A stretch of 64,000 nucleotides of DNA from the NCBI RefSeq assembly GCF_001898575.1, contig NZ_MKUD01000001.1, forward strand, positions 61,457 through 125,456. The letters run 5' to 3'. Positions within the stretch are counted from its first letter, which is position 1. Each line of letters begins with the position of its first letter. The position numbers and the translations under genes are program-made. Positions 40,100 through 50,931 of the stretch are shown one piece after another. The stretch is from Spirosoma sp. 48-14 (lineage in GTDB: Bacteria; Bacteroidota; Bacteroidia; Cytophagales; Spirosomataceae). Under the pieces are notes generated by a model. The model made no database searches. It was given only the letters and a program-made list of their open reading frames with translations, and had not been told where the DNA came from.

Positions 40100-42430
40100 C
40101 TACTGTTTCAAAATCCGTTTGGAGACTGCACGGCCATCCAGCTGAATCTGGAGAATATATGTGCCCGTCGGAAAAGCGCTGAGCTGGAGTGTCGACGTAT
40201 CGTTTTTGAATTCCTGCTGCATCAGGGATTGTCCGCTCATATCTGTCAGTGCTACAGATGCCTTGCTTTTCAGAACAGGATACCGAATACGAGCCGTTAC
40301 AGCGGTAGTTGCAGGCACCGGAAATACATCGATAAAGCCATCCAGCGATGCCTCGTCAACAGCCAGCAACGGCATTACCGTTACAACAGCGGCAGTTGAT
40401 GAAACACTTCCCTTACACCCGTTACTGACCGATACCAGTCGATAGACTGATGTTTTTAAAGGCTTCACGCTTATCGTGTAAGGGCTTGTAGCCGCTTGTA
40501 CCGTTTGCACAGCCCCTACCCCTGTAGCGGTACTATCACGGTACGAAAACGCCCAGGGGCTATCGGCAGTAAGTGTTACAGATAGCGAAGCCGACTGTCC
40601 TTCCAGAATGGTCTGACTTCCGGCCAGGGTAGCCGTTGGAGCCGCAAGCACATTGACAGGCAGCGTTGCTGTAGGCCCTTCACAACCAAAGAGAGTCTGA
40701 CTGACCAGAACGGAAAACGACCCAGCTTTATCCGTATTAACCGTAGGTACAGTGGTCAGTACTGAACCGCTCTGGTCATACCACTTCAGATTTACGCCCG
40801 TAGCGGTCAGCGACGGAGGTGTCGTAAACTGACAGACATCTTTTCGGCTGACCGTTGGAGCTGCAGGCAGAGCCTGTATGGTAACGGACAACATCGACCG
40901 TGGACTTTCGCAGCCGTCAAGTGTCTGACTGACAAAGCAATTCGTTTGGACCGCCTGCGTTGTACTAATCGTGGGGGCAACCGAAGAGCCTGTTCCTCCT
41001 CCCGAATTCTCATACCACAACAGGTTATAGCCGCTAGCCTGAAGTGTGGGTGCCGATGCATTCTGACAAACCATAATGGGCTGTACGGTCGGGCTGTTGG
41101 GCACCCGCTTTAGGGTAATAGGCAGCACGTCGCTTTCTGCATAGGGCGAACTACTGACCACCTTAACCCTAAAACTCCCCACCAAAGGCCCGCTTACGGA
41201 TACAGCTCCTGATATAGCGGTTAAACTTGTTCCCTCCTGAATGGCAATACGGGTTCCACGGGTAAAATCTCCTGTTACGTCCGATAGCCACAACGTGAAT
41301 GTATTATCCGCGTGCATGGTGCCATAGGTCGTAAAGGGAACCGTAATCACTTCGCCTGAGCAAAAGCTGGTTTCAGGAACATTGCCCAATCGAATAGTCG
41401 CCACATCCACATCCGTTGTAACAATAAATTCGGTCGTATACACGGCATTCGGCCCTGCTTTGAAATACAGGTTCTGCACATCATAGAGCGGCATCCATTT
41501 GTAGAGAACCTGGGAGCCATAGGTCACTTTGATCAGGAAATTGCAATAGCGCATCGTCCAGGGGTAACCGTTCGTTGCAGGCTGGAACGGGTTCGATGGG
41601 AACGTATACGTTCCCGAAGCATTCGTAGTCGCATTCAGGATTGACACCGAAGATACTGAATCGGAAGACCAGTTAACCGGATAGACTTCGATAGCTGCAT
41701 TTCTCAGCGGAGTTCCCTGTTGATTAGTCACCTTTACGCCGATGGTATTCGGAAATGGGCGTATAATCCATTGGTCTCCATTGATTGGTCCGTCGGCTGT
41801 CGAGTTCAATAAATTCGTGGTGTATTCGTCCCAGGTTATGTTGCCATAAGGGTAGTTCATGATCGAACTGACCGGCTCGAAGGTTTGTGCGTTTACCGGA
41901 TTTTTAGCTCCTTCTACGCGTAAACCGTAGATATCAATGGCACCACGGGCATGGCCAAACTCATGCGTCAGGCCATCGGTAGCCGTAGACGCAAATGGGC
42001 CATCCCAATCCTTCCAGCCCCAACTATGATAAATCGTCTGGTAACTCCCATACCAGCCTCCTCCAACCGTGGGTTCTGTAAACTTACCATCGACAACAAC
42101 GCAGTACTGAAAGCGAGGATGGCTACGGAAAACTTCATTTTGCGCAGGCCCCTCAAACACATACACCGAATCGACACGGAAATTATAGACTCCATTAAAA
42201 TTGGGTGAGCTATTGAAATTGGCGGTAACGGTCGCTAGTTGAGCCTTCACAATAGCATCAATCGACTTGCCATAAGCTTTCTGATAATAGTCGGCCGTTT
42301 GTTTTTCGACAGCAATGACCACACTAAACGCCCAGGTTGGCTTTGCGTAGGCATAACTGATTGAACAGGTCGCCCATAGACACATTAGCAGGCCGATCAG
42401 GCGAAAACGAGTGCGGGTTGATACGTACAT
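40100..42430 (-). CDS. T9SS-secreted metzincin-like metalloprotease
   Basis: A 776-residue secreted protein. The ATG at 42430 gives a signal peptide (MYVSTRTRFRLIGLLMCL...AYA). A putative peptidase domain contains HEFGHARGAID (His near 155), which fits the metzincin zinc motif HExxHxxGxxD, and a Met-turn candidate SSIMNYPYG about 30 residues on. Then come Ig- or CNA-like segments and two repeated Cys-containing modules (CQNASAP...GCESP and CQFTTPP...GCEGP). The C terminus is a type A type IX sorting domain (DVFPVPATTAV...GTYILQIQLDGRAVSKRI). It would be exported through the outer membrane and attached or released. Substrate unknown. Confidence 0.82.
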   Translation of the reverse strand: MYVSTRTRFRLIGLLMCLWATCSISYAYAKPTWAFSVVIAVEKQTADYYQKAYGKSIDAIVKAQLATVTANFNSSPNFNGVYNFRVDSVYVFEGPAQNEVFRSHPRFQYCVVVDGKFTEPTVGGGWYGSYQTIYHSWGWKDWDGPFASTATDGLTHEFGHARGAIDIYGLRVEGAKNPVNAQTFEPVSSIMNYPYGNITWDEYTTNLLNSTADGPINGDQWIIRPFPNTIGVKVTNQQGTPLRNAAIEVYPVNWSSDSVSSVSILNATTNASGTYTFPSNPFQPATNGYPWTMRYCNFLIKVTYGSQVLYKWMPLYDVQNLYFKAGPNAVYTTEFIVTTDVDVATIRLGNVPETSFCSGEVITVPFTTYGTMHADNTFTLWLSDVTGDFTRGTRIAIQEGTSLTAISGAVSVSGPLVGSFRVKVVSSSPYAESDVLPITLKRVPNSPTVQPIMVCQNASAPTLQASGYNLLWYENSGGGTGSSVAPTISTTQAVQTNCFVSQTLDGCESPRSMLSVTIQALPAAPTVSRKDVCQFTTPPSLTATGVNLKWYDQSGSVLTTVPTVNTDKAGSFSVLVSQTLFGCEGPTATLPVNVLAAPTATLAGSQTILEGQSASLSVTLTADSPWAFSYRDSTATGVGAVQTVQAATSPYTISVKPLKTSVYRLVSVSNGCKGSVSSTAAVVTVMPLLAVDEASLDGFIDVFPVPATTAVTARIRYPVLKSKASVALTDMSGQSLMQQEFKNDTSTLQLSAFPTGTYILQIQLDGRAVSKRILKQ

Positions 42431-42765
42431 AAAACGTACTGGCTTTAACGAAACAGGAATAAATGACTCTACACGCTGACAAATCCGGCCGAAAATTACG
42501 ATCAAACCGGACAACTGCCTGCGCATCAGGCATCCGGGCGACAGACGGTACCCGAATCAGCTGTTCAAAGATGGAAGAGGCTACCGTATGACTTACTGAT
42601 ACCGATCAAACAATGAACTGATTATCATCAGAGTATAGTCAGAAGTCTGCTCAGCAGGGTTACCTGGGCTTCCTTCGCAACGTTATCCGTCTGTCATCTT
42701 AAAATTCGACAATAAGCATGAGTAGGTTAGAGCCATCCCCGATTTTTCTCTCAAAGAACAACCTC

Positions 42766-44814
42766 ATGACCAGCCTGCACTCTCCCCTTTTCCGTTCTTT
42801 TTTTACCGCTTGCCTTTCCATCGCTACACTGCTTGCAAATCCTGTTTATGCCCGCATCACCCGTATCGAGATCACAACCCGCCAAACGCCAACGTTCGAC
42901 GGAAAGGTGTTTGGGAACGTGGGGGCCTATGAAAAACTTCGGGGAAAAGCCTACGGCGAACTTGACCCGACCAGTCCGCAAAATGCACTGATTACTGACC
43001 TCCGATTAGCACCGCGCAATGCCAGAGGGATGGTCGAGTATGCAATGGATATTTATATTCTGAAACCAATTGATCTGTCGAAGGGAGCGCACAAGTTATT
43101 TCTGGAAGTAAACAACCGAGGAGGCAAATTAGTCGGTGGGTTCAACAGGAGTGGTGGCGGTAATGACCCAACGACAGCCGCCGATGCGGGGGAAGGCTTC
43201 CTGATGAATCGAGGCTACACGCTGGTCTGGAATGGCTGGGACCCATCGGCCGCACCCACGAATAACAACCTAACCCTGACCGTACCCATTGCAAAACAGG
43301 CCGATGGCTCCCCAATCTCGGGCCCCTCCTACGAATACATTGTGTACGACAATGCGACCACTACAGGCTATACCCTGGCGTATCCAACCGCCACGCAGGC
43401 TAAAAATCAGGCTACGCTTACGGTTCGCCAGCATTTGTCAGATTCGCCAACCGTAGTTCCGGCTGAAGGCTGGGAGTTTGTGGACGACCGAACGATTCGA
43501 CTTTTACCCGCAGGAACGCCATTCCGACAAAGTGCCATTTATGAGTTCAGCTATACCGCCCGCGACCCTATCGTTGCTGGCATTGGCTTTGCTGCTACCC
43601 GCGATTTTATCTCGTTTCTACGCTACGCCACTACCGACGATGCTGGAAACCCTAATCCACTCGCCCGCGACGTACAATTTACTTACTCGTTCGCTATTTC
43701 GCAGCCCGCTCGCTATCTGAATGACTTTCAAACCCTTGGGTTTAACGCCGATGAACAAGGACGACGGGTTCTGGACGGTATCGAAAACTGGTTGGGTGGA
43801 GGCAGTGGCATTGGCCTGAATGTTCGCTTTGCGCAACCTTCCCGAACGGAACGAAACCGGCAGAATCATCTGTATCCCGAAGCCCCGTTCCCATTTGCCT
43901 ATCCTGTACTCACTGACCCATTCACAGGTAAAACCGCTGGTCGGCTGGGAGCCTGTACCACCAGCCATACGTGCCCTAAAGTCTTCGAAGTCAACTCGGC
44001 TAACGAATACTGGGTGAAAGCCGCATCACTACTGCATACCGACCCGAAAGGCAATGACTTACCCGATCCCGACAATGTTCGATTCTTTCTGGTATCGGGC
44101 GCGCAACATGGCGCTGGAAACGGGGCTTCGCGGGGGATATGCCAGCAATTTCAGAATCCGACCAATGCCGAACCACTGCTCCGGGCTTTATTTGTGGCTC
44201 TCGACGAATGGGTTACGAAAGGTATTGCCCCTCCTCCAAGTGCTGTACCGCGGCAATTGGCCGGAACGGCGGTAGTAGCCGTTCCTCAGCCTGGTTCTCA
44301 AACGGGACTGATTCCGCAAGCTACTCTAGGCTGGCCAACCATTCCAGGTGTTACGTATACCGGCCTGATAACCAGCCGATATCAACTCGATTTTGGCCAG
44401 ACAACCGAGCAGGGCATTCTCGCTATCAATCCTCCGACAGTAGACGGGCGACCTGTTTACACCAATTTTGTGTCGAAAGTCGATGCCGATGGGAACGAGA
44501 TCGCTGGCATACGTTTACCACCCGTTGCGGCTCCAATAGCGACCACAACGGGCTGGGCACTCCGCCGGGCCGAGTATGGCGAGAATGAAGGCTGTGAAGG
44601 AGCCGGGCAGCAGATTCCATTCAAAGCCACGAAAGCTGAACGAATAGCCACCAACGACCCTCGATTATCGCTGGAAGAACGATACCATTCTCATGAAGGT
44701 TACGTGAAAGCAGTCACTACGTCGGTACAACGCCTGCAGCAACAGCGACTACTGTTACCGGAAGATGCTCAGCAATACATCCATGATGCGGAAGTCAGTG
44801 CAGTGCTAAAGTAG
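42766..44814 (+). CDS. Alpha/beta hydrolase domain (Abhydrolase_10) protein
   Basis: A 682-residue secreted protein. I prefer the ATG at 42766 (MTSLHSPLFRSFFTACLSIA...VYA), which opens the signal peptide; another ATG is at 42718. It matches the Abhydrolase_10 type: TRIEITTRQTPTFDGKVFGNVGAYEKLRGKAYGEL is split over the N-terminal strands, then NRGYTLVWNGWD, ARDPIVAGIGFAATRDF and LVSGAQHG with a likely catalytic His. The physiological substrate is unknown. It ends 7 bp before the convergent HTCS gene. Confidence 0.82.
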   Translation: MTSLHSPLFRSFFTACLSIATLLANPVYARITRIEITTRQTPTFDGKVFGNVGAYEKLRGKAYGELDPTSPQNALITDLRLAPRNARGMVEYAMDIYILKPIDLSKGAHKLFLEVNNRGGKLVGGFNRSGGGNDPTTAADAGEGFLMNRGYTLVWNGWDPSAAPTNNNLTLTVPIAKQADGSPISGPSYEYIVYDNATTTGYTLAYPTATQAKNQATLTVRQHLSDSPTVVPAEGWEFVDDRTIRLLPAGTPFRQSAIYEFSYTARDPIVAGIGFAATRDFISFLRYATTDDAGNPNPLARDVQFTYSFAISQPARYLNDFQTLGFNADEQGRRVLDGIENWLGGGSGIGLNVRFAQPSRTERNRQNHLYPEAPFPFAYPVLTDPFTGKTAGRLGACTTSHTCPKVFEVNSANEYWVKAASLLHTDPKGNDLPDPDNVRFFLVSGAQHGAGNGASRGICQQFQNPTNAEPLLRALFVALDEWVTKGIAPPPSAVPRQLAGTAVVAVPQPGSQTGLIPQATLGWPTIPGVTYTGLITSRYQLDFGQTTEQGILAINPPTVDGRPVYTNFVSKVDADGNEIAGIRLPPVAAPIATTTGWALRRAEYGENEGCEGAGQQIPFKATKAERIATNDPRLSLEERYHSHEGYVKAVTTSVQRLQQQRLLLPEDAQQYIHDAEVSAVLK

Positions 44815-44821
44815 GCCGTCA

Positions 44822-47557
44822 CTAGGCCTCCACGGGCGACTTTCGATACTCAGAAGGGGTTTTCTTCGTATGCTGTTTAAAGAACGTAGTAAAATAGGCT
44901 GCCGAATTAAAGCCCGTTTCAGTAGCAATATCGGCCATGGTTCTGGTTGTTTCACGCAACAGGTATTTGGCCCGTTTCAGTCGGATATCGTTGATGTAGT
45001 CAATCACGTTCCTATCCAGTTGCGCCTGTACTTTCCGGTATAACTGCACCCGCGAAATACCCATTTCACGGCTTAATTTCTCGACACCAAAGCCAGGATC
45101 GCCCAGATTCTGTTCGATTAGCCGGGTCAATTCGTTCAGGAATTTCTTTTCTTCCCGACTTCCCCCAGCCTGGGGAACAAAATCAGAGGCAAACCGCTGT
45201 TGCCCTTTCTGCCGATTGGCCAGCAGCGTGCGGATGGTTTCGATCAGGTAGGTTGCATTGAAGGGCTTTGTCAGATACATATCGGCTCCGGCCCGAACAC
45301 CCTCAATCTGGTGTTCCATCTGTTTATTCGCCGTCAGCAGGATAACCGGGATATGGGATGTGCGCAGATCCGCTTTAATTCGCTGGGTCAGCTGTAAACC
45401 ATCCATACCAGACAACATCACATCGCTGATAATCAGGTCGGGAATTATCTCCAGGGCCCGTTCCCAACCTTTTTCGGCTGTACTATCGGCAATCACATCG
45501 AACTCATTTCCCAGCCGTGTTGTCAGAAACGTCCGCAGATCGTCGTTATCTTCGATCACAAGCAGCGTTCCCGTTTGTTTCGACCCAGCAAGGGAAGCGG
45601 GCTGTAATGCCTCATCAACATCTTCCTCAACGGGCAAACGAGGCAACGTGCGCTGGCTGCTCGTAGGTACGATTTCGTCGGGCTGGAGATGACTGTTGCC
45701 CAAGGGAAGCAAAATCGTAAACGTTGTTCCTTCACCCTGCACCGACTCCACACTGATGTCGCCCCGATGCAGTTGAATAAACTCCATCGACAACGCCAGA
45801 CCGATCCCCTTGGATAGACTAAACGGCTGGCTACCACTATAGAACAGATCAAACGCATGGTCACGCTCCTCGGGCGACATTCCCTGTCCATTGTCCTCTA
45901 TCTGGATACGTACCTGATCGGCTAACAGCTCCAGCCGAACGTGTATCAATCCTCCTTTAGGTGTGTATTTGAACGCATTCGACAGCAGGTTAAACAGCAC
46001 CTTGTCCAGTTTTTCGGCATCGAACCAACTGGGCAGTTTACTCAGGCTGGTTATCAGTTGCAGGTCGATTCGCTGCTTCTCGGCTTTCCGCCGAAAGTCG
46101 AATACAATGTCGCGCACAAACGCAATCAGATCCTGCTCGCTGGCTCTCAGGTGCTGTTTACCCACATCCGATTTCCGCAGATCGAGCATCTGATCGACCA
46201 GCCGGAGCAGCCTATACGCATTTTTCTGCACCAGCGACAGCCCGTTTTTTAGCTCATGAGGAGCCACCGTTTTTTTGCCAAGTAAGTCTTCCGTTGGGGT
46301 CAGAATCAGACTCAGCGGGGTGTTAAACTCATGGGAGATGTAGGAATAAAAGCGCAGTTTTTCTTCGGTAGCCAGCCGTGCCTGTTGCGATACCCGTTCG
46401 ATTTCGTCTTTCTGATCGAGTATTTCCTGATTTTGCTTTTCCAGTGTCTGATACGCAGTCTGCTTGGATCGGTACAAATACAGCGCCCATCCTCCGAGCA
46501 GCAGCGCCACAAGCAGTATCGCCAGAATCAGATACAACGTGTTCTTCTGCGAGGTGTATGTTTGTGTTAACGCATCGATCCGATGACTCTGTTTCTCAAT
46601 ATCGGCCTGTTGCGCCAGCAATTTATCGCTCTGGGCTTTCAACGCGTACACATTCGATGCATCGACCTGGATGGAGTTTAAGATCTGTTCCCGATTGACC
46701 GATTTACCATCCAGAATCCGAACGGCCGTTTTGATCGCTTCTTCGCCACCCGTTGGATATAAAAAGCTAGCCTTCAGAACCCCATCCGTCACGGCCTGCA
46801 TTCCAGCACTCGGCCCAGGCAAGGCATCGATACCCACAAAGTTTAGTTGTTTCTGCAATCCGGCTTTTCGGTAAATGTCGTAAGCGCCCATCGCCATCAC
46901 ATCATTATGCGCCAAAAGCAGATCCACGTTTTTTAGCCCATCCAATTCCGAAGCAATCACCCGTCGAACGGTATCACGCTCCCACTGACCATTCAACTCT
47001 TTGACAACCTCAATACCGGGGTATTTCGTCAAAATCTCCTGTAAGCCTTTATGCCGTTCCTGGGCGGGCGACGAACTGGGTAAACCCCATACCTCAACGA
47101 TACGTCCTTTCCCATTCAACTGATTGGCAATGAACGTACCCGCCATTCGCCCCAATTGCAGATTGTCGCCACCGATGTAGGCATTGTACGACTCAGAGTC
47201 AATCTTACGATCCAACAGAATAACGGGAATACCTCGTTTGAAAACCGCTTCGATAACCTTGGTAAAAGGCTTGCTTTCGTTGGGTGAGATAATCAGCAAG
47301 TCGATTCCGCGCTCGACCAGCGATTGCACCTGGCTGATTTGCCGACTGGTGCTATTGCCCGCGTCTTCGTAGAGTAACGTGTAGTTCGGATGGAATCCCA
47401 GCTCCCGCTTCATATCGGTCAGCATGGTTTTCCGCCACTCATCGCCCCCGGTACACTGCGAAAAGCCAATCCGGTAGGTGCGCGTTTCGGGTTTCGACTG
47501 ACATCCACTGCTGAAAAGCGCGGTCATGAAAATCAGTAGCCCAACCAACAGCCTCAT
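44822..47557 (-). CDS. HTCS with periplasmic sugar-binding sensor
   Basis: A 911-residue hybrid two-component protein. The ATG at 47557 is chosen because MRLLVGLLIFMTALFSSGC forms a signal with a lipobox; the frame is open 52 codons further up. The sensor is a type I periplasmic-binding-protein domain (about 25-310: RIGFSQCTGGDEWRKT, LLIISPNES, LLLAHNDVMAMGAY), as in the fructose sensor BT1754 of B. thetaiotaomicron. A membrane helix (about 345-365), HisKA (H near 409 in ISHEFNTPL), ATPase domain, receiver (phospho-Asp near 712 in IISDVMLSGMDG) and AraC output (about 815-908) follow. No SusCD pair is adjacent, so its target genes are elsewhere. A sugar ligand is inferred. Confidence 0.9.
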   Translation of the reverse strand: MRLLVGLLIFMTALFSSGCQSKPETRTYRIGFSQCTGGDEWRKTMLTDMKRELGFHPNYTLLYEDAGNSTSRQISQVQSLVERGIDLLIISPNESKPFTKVIEAVFKRGIPVILLDRKIDSESYNAYIGGDNLQLGRMAGTFIANQLNGKGRIVEVWGLPSSSPAQERHKGLQEILTKYPGIEVVKELNGQWERDTVRRVIASELDGLKNVDLLLAHNDVMAMGAYDIYRKAGLQKQLNFVGIDALPGPSAGMQAVTDGVLKASFLYPTGGEEAIKTAVRILDGKSVNREQILNSIQVDASNVYALKAQSDKLLAQQADIEKQSHRIDALTQTYTSQKNTLYLILAILLVALLLGGWALYLYRSKQTAYQTLEKQNQEILDQKDEIERVSQQARLATEEKLRFYSYISHEFNTPLSLILTPTEDLLGKKTVAPHELKNGLSLVQKNAYRLLRLVDQMLDLRKSDVGKQHLRASEQDLIAFVRDIVFDFRRKAEKQRIDLQLITSLSKLPSWFDAEKLDKVLFNLLSNAFKYTPKGGLIHVRLELLADQVRIQIEDNGQGMSPEERDHAFDLFYSGSQPFSLSKGIGLALSMEFIQLHRGDISVESVQGEGTTFTILLPLGNSHLQPDEIVPTSSQRTLPRLPVEEDVDEALQPASLAGSKQTGTLLVIEDNDDLRTFLTTRLGNEFDVIADSTAEKGWERALEIIPDLIISDVMLSGMDGLQLTQRIKADLRTSHIPVILLTANKQMEHQIEGVRAGADMYLTKPFNATYLIETIRTLLANRQKGQQRFASDFVPQAGGSREEKKFLNELTRLIEQNLGDPGFGVEKLSREMGISRVQLYRKVQAQLDRNVIDYINDIRLKRAKYLLRETTRTMADIATETGFNSAAYFTTFFKQHTKKTPSEYRKSPVEA

Positions 47558-47907
47558 CGGCACACGATTGCCCGTCGCAGACGCACAACAATTGGCAGAC
47601 CACCAGGGAGAATCATGCATAAGGAAACACTTTACGGTACTGACCAAATATAATGTATAAGAATTTGAATGCAAAAGGCGAAACATACCCACGCTCGATA
47701 GGCTACGCTCCACTGACCTTCTGCCAGGATGCGATCCGGCATTAAAAAATTTTAATGCCCTGGCTATTATTTATTGTACTTTTGAAAACAGCCTTTCGTG
47801 AACCGGATAGCCCGTATAACGTATCAAATACCCGTCCACCTTCTTATTCGAGTCGCGAAAATACCATCTTAAACCCTTGATAATAAGCCCAATAACCGTA
47901 TTTAGTT
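47558..47907. other. Divergent promoter region, HTCS and malic enzyme
   Basis: The 350 bp between the HTCS and malic enzyme starts must carry both promoters. A TTTG lies in the T-rich stretch near 47780, but I cannot match a convincing -7 box at the right distance. No gene or hairpin is seen. Confidence 0.4.
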
Positions 47908-50187
47908 ATGCAACAAAAGATTCGCCGGGAAGACGCCCTCGCCTACCATGCCAAAGGGCGGCCGGGTAAGCTTGAAGTTATTCCGACCAAAGAATACAGC
48001 ACCCAGACCGATTTGTCGCTGGCCTATTCACCAGGTGTAGCCGAGCCTTGTCTGGCCATCGCCGAAAACCGCGAAGACGTTTATAAATACACCGCCAAAG
48101 GCAATCTGGTGGCCGTTATCAGCAACGGAACCGCCGTACTGGGTCTGGGCGATATTGGTCCCGAAGCCAGCAAACCCGTTATGGAAGGAAAGGGGCTACT
48201 GTTTAAAATCTATGCCGACATCGATGTGTTCGATATTGAGCTGGACACCAAAAACGTCGATGAGTTTGTACGAATGGTGAAAATTCTGGAACCGACCTTC
48301 GGCGGAGTCAATCTGGAAGACATTAAAGCCCCGGAATGTTTCGCCATCGAAGAGCGGCTCAAAGCCGAGCTGAACATCCCGATTATGCACGACGACCAGC
48401 ACGGAACAGCCATTATCTCGGCGGCTGCCCTGCTGAATGCCCTGGAATTAGTTGGCAAACGGATCGACGAGGCTAAAATTCTGGTCAATGGAGCGGGAGC
48501 CTCGGCTATTTCGTGTACCAAGCTATACATCGCACTCGGTGCCAAGGTCGAAAATGTGGTCATGTGCGACAGCAAAGGCGTTATTCGGGCCGACCGTACC
48601 GACCTCGATGAGCGCAAAAGCCTGTTTGCTACCACCCGCGATCTGCACACCCTCGAAGAAGCCTTCGTAGGAGCTGACGTGTTTATCGGTTTATCGAAAG
48701 GCAACACGGTTAGTCAGGATATGGTACGCTCGATGGCATCCGATCCGATTGTGTTTGCGATGGCTAACCCAACGCCCGAAATTAGTTACGAGGAGGCACT
48801 GGCCGCCCGACCCGATGTAATTATGGCGACTGGGCGCTCCGATTATCCCAATCAGGTCAACAACGTGTTGGGGTTCCCATACATTTTCCGAGGTGCGCTC
48901 GACGTGCGCGCTACCGAAATCAACGAAGCCATGAAATTAGCGGCTGTTCATGCGCTGGCCGATATGGCGAAAAAGCCCGTTCCTGACCTGGTCAACATGG
49001 CTTATGGCACCGACAATCTGATGTTTGGCCGTGGGTATATCATCCCCAAGCCCGTCGATCCGCGTCTGCTCGAAACTGTGGCACCGGCCGTAGCCAAAGC
49101 TGCTATGGAGTCGGGGGTTGCCAAAGAACCTATTACAGACTGGGAAGCCTATGGTAGTCAACTCGCCCGGCGGCTGGGCCAGGATACGCGCATATCCAGG
49201 GTCATCAACAATAAAGCGCGTACCAACCCAAAGCGGGTTGTTTTTGCCGATGCCGAAAACCTGAAAGTACTGAAAGCCGCTCAGCAAGTGAAAGATGGTG
49301 GCATTGCGTATCCTATTTTACTGGGTGAAAAAGCGGTTATTGAGGAGATGATCGCCCAAAATCATCTGGACCTGGGCGATGTACCCATTATTACCCCCCG
49401 CAAAGAACAGGAACTGGTCGAGCAATTTGGCGATCTGCTTTATAAAAAGCGCCACCGGAAAGGCCTTACGGCTGTCGATGCCCGCAAACGCATGCTGTCG
49501 CGAACCCATTTTGGGGCCATGATGGTCGAAACGGGGCAAGCCGACGCACTAATTTCGGGGCTTACGCACAACTACCCCGATACTATTCGTCCGGCGCTGC
49601 AAGTGATCGGGAAAGAGCCAGGTGTCCGGAAGGTAGCGGGTATGTACATTCTGCTGACGAATCGGGGGCCGTTGTTCTTCTCCGATACAACGGTGAATAT
49701 GAATCCCACCGCCGAAGAAATCGTGGAAATTACTGAACTAACGGCGCGGGCTGTAGAGCGATTCAATATCAAACCCCGCATTGCGCTGGTTACCTATGCT
49801 AATTTCGGTAGTGCCAAAGGCGAAGATGCCGATAAAATGCAACTAGCAGCCGATATGCTCCACCGCAAACACCCCGACATGGTTGTGGATGGAGCGATGC
49901 AGGCGCACCTGGCTTTTAACGTCGATCTGCTTCGGCAAAACTACCCACTCAGCAAGCTGGTCGATGAAGGGGCTAACACCCTGATTTTCCCGAACCTGTC
50001 GGCTGCCAATATTGCTTACAACCTGATGCGCGAAGCCGCCGGGCCACGTTCTGTTGGTTTCGATGCAATTGGCCCTATTCTGCTTGGAATGCGCAAACCT
50101 GTGTATGTACTGCAATTGGGTTCGTCGGAGCGGGAAATCGCCAATATGGTCGCCATTGCCGTCGTCGAAGCACAGAGCATTAGCTGA
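47908..50187 (+). CDS. maeB: NADP-dependent malic enzyme with phosphotransacetylase domain
   Basis: A 759-residue two-domain enzyme. Residues 1 to about 430 are malic enzyme ([30 protein letters not shown], cofactor motif [11 protein letters not shown]) and convert malate to pyruvate and CO2 with NADP. Residues about 435-759 are the phosphate acetyltransferase-like domain ([31 protein letters not shown]), which in MaeB is usually regulatory, responding to acetyl-CoA, rather than catalytic. Full length. The enzyme supplies NADPH and pyruvate during growth on C4 acids. A terminator follows. Confidence 0.95.
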   Translation: MQQKIRREDALAYHAKGRPGKLEVIPTKEYSTQTDLSLAYSPGVAEPCLAIAENREDVYKYTAKGNLVAVISNGTAVLGLGDIGPEASKPVMEGKGLLFKIYADIDVFDIELDTKNVDEFVRMVKILEPTFGGVNLEDIKAPECFAIEERLKAELNIPIMHDDQHGTAIISAAALLNALELVGKRIDEAKILVNGAGASAISCTKLYIALGAKVENVVMCDSKGVIRADRTDLDERKSLFATTRDLHTLEEAFVGADVFIGLSKGNTVSQDMVRSMASDPIVFAMANPTPEISYEEALAARPDVIMATGRSDYPNQVNNVLGFPYIFRGALDVRATEINEAMKLAAVHALADMAKKPVPDLVNMAYGTDNLMFGRGYIIPKPVDPRLLETVAPAVAKAAMESGVAKEPITDWEAYGSQLARRLGQDTRISRVINNKARTNPKRVVFADAENLKVLKAAQQVKDGGIAYPILLGEKAVIEEMIAQNHLDLGDVPIITPRKEQELVEQFGDLLYKKRHRKGLTAVDARKRMLSRTHFGAMMVETGQADALISGLTHNYPDTIRPALQVIGKEPGVRKVAGMYILLTNRGPLFFSDTTVNMNPTAEEIVEITELTARAVERFNIKPRIALVTYANFGSAKGEDADKMQLAADMLHRKHPDMVVDGAMQAHLAFNVDLLRQNYPLSKLVDEGANTLIFPNLSAANIAYNLMREAAGPRSVGFDAIGPILLGMRKPVYVLQLGSSEREIANMVAIAVVEAQSIS

Positions 50188-50202
50188 CTTTCATACCTAT
50201 CC

Positions 50203-50240
50203 CCCCTCCCGAAACGAGTTCATTTTTGGGAGGGGTTCTT
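50203..50240 (+). terminator. Terminator of maeB
   Basis: CCCCTCCC (50203-50210) pairs with GGGAGGGG (50228-50235), followed by TTCTTTTT. It lies 15 bp after the malic enzyme stop. A classical intrinsic terminator. Confidence 0.88.
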
Positions 50241-50280
50241 TTTAACTTGAGGTAAACCAGACGAACTTATGTATAAGCTC

Positions 50281-50919
50281 TTACAACCCCTGCTCGTTCG
50301 CAAACTGAATGAGCTCGGCTACATTCGTAATATCGAGCTTATAATAGATGTTCTTTCGGTGCGTCTTTACCGTGTCTTCGGCTAAAAAGAGCCGCCGGGC
50401 AATATCGGGAGTTGCCAGCCCCTGTTTGATCAGAACGATAATTTCCAGTTCTCTGGGCGATAGTTTAAAACGCCGGATAAATTCGTCTTCCTGGTGTGGA
50501 CTGGCCACTTTCAGCTTCGGATCGAAGTAGGTCATTCCGTTGCTAACCTGATGCAAACAGTGCACAAGTTCTTGCTGCGAGGCACTCTTTAGCAAATAAC
50601 CAGATATACCAATTTCCTGTAGTTCATCGACAAACTTCTGGTAGCTGTACATGGAAATGATTACAATCCGAACCGAGGGAAACTCGCGAACGATCTGCCG
50701 GGAAAGGTCGATTCCATTGCGATTAGGCAGGTTTATATCCATCAGAACGATGGCCGGGTTTAACTTGTGGATGGCCGGGATCACATCATTACCCTGGTAA
50801 ACCTGCCCTACTACCCTGAACAGGGAGCCTTCAAACGTCAGCAAAGTTCGTAGCCCTTCATTGAATAGCTGATGGTCGTCAGCAATCAGAATCGTACTAA
50901 ACTGAACATCTGGAAGCAT
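50281..50919 (-). CDS. NarL/LuxR-family response regulator
   Basis: A 212-residue regulator with an N-terminal receiver (ADDHQLFNEG near 13-22; phospho-Asp near 61 in IVLMDINLPNRNG; Lys in YLLKSASQ) and a C-terminal LuxR helix-turn-helix (LSPRELEIIVLIKQGLATPDIARRLF in two helices, then DTVKTHRKNIYYKL). The ATG at 50919 is used; a GTG three codons up is possible. It starts 12 bp after the stop of the Reg_prop kinase, its evident partner. Confidence 0.92.
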   Translation of the reverse strand: MLPDVQFSTILIADDHQLFNEGLRTLLTFEGSLFRVVGQVYQGNDVIPAIHKLNPAIVLMDINLPNRNGIDLSRQIVREFPSVRIVIISMYSYQKFVDELQEIGISGYLLKSASQQELVHCLHQVSNGMTYFDPKLKVASPHQEDEFIRRFKLSPRELEIIVLIKQGLATPDIARRLFLAEDTVKTHRKNIYYKLDITNVAELIQFANEQGL

Positions 50920-50931
50920 ACAAAACACGCA

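Noticed and set aside
48210..48707. 165-codon frame antisense to the malic enzyme gene
   Set aside because: Inside a gene with intact malic enzyme motifs; the Ser-rich product has no family features.
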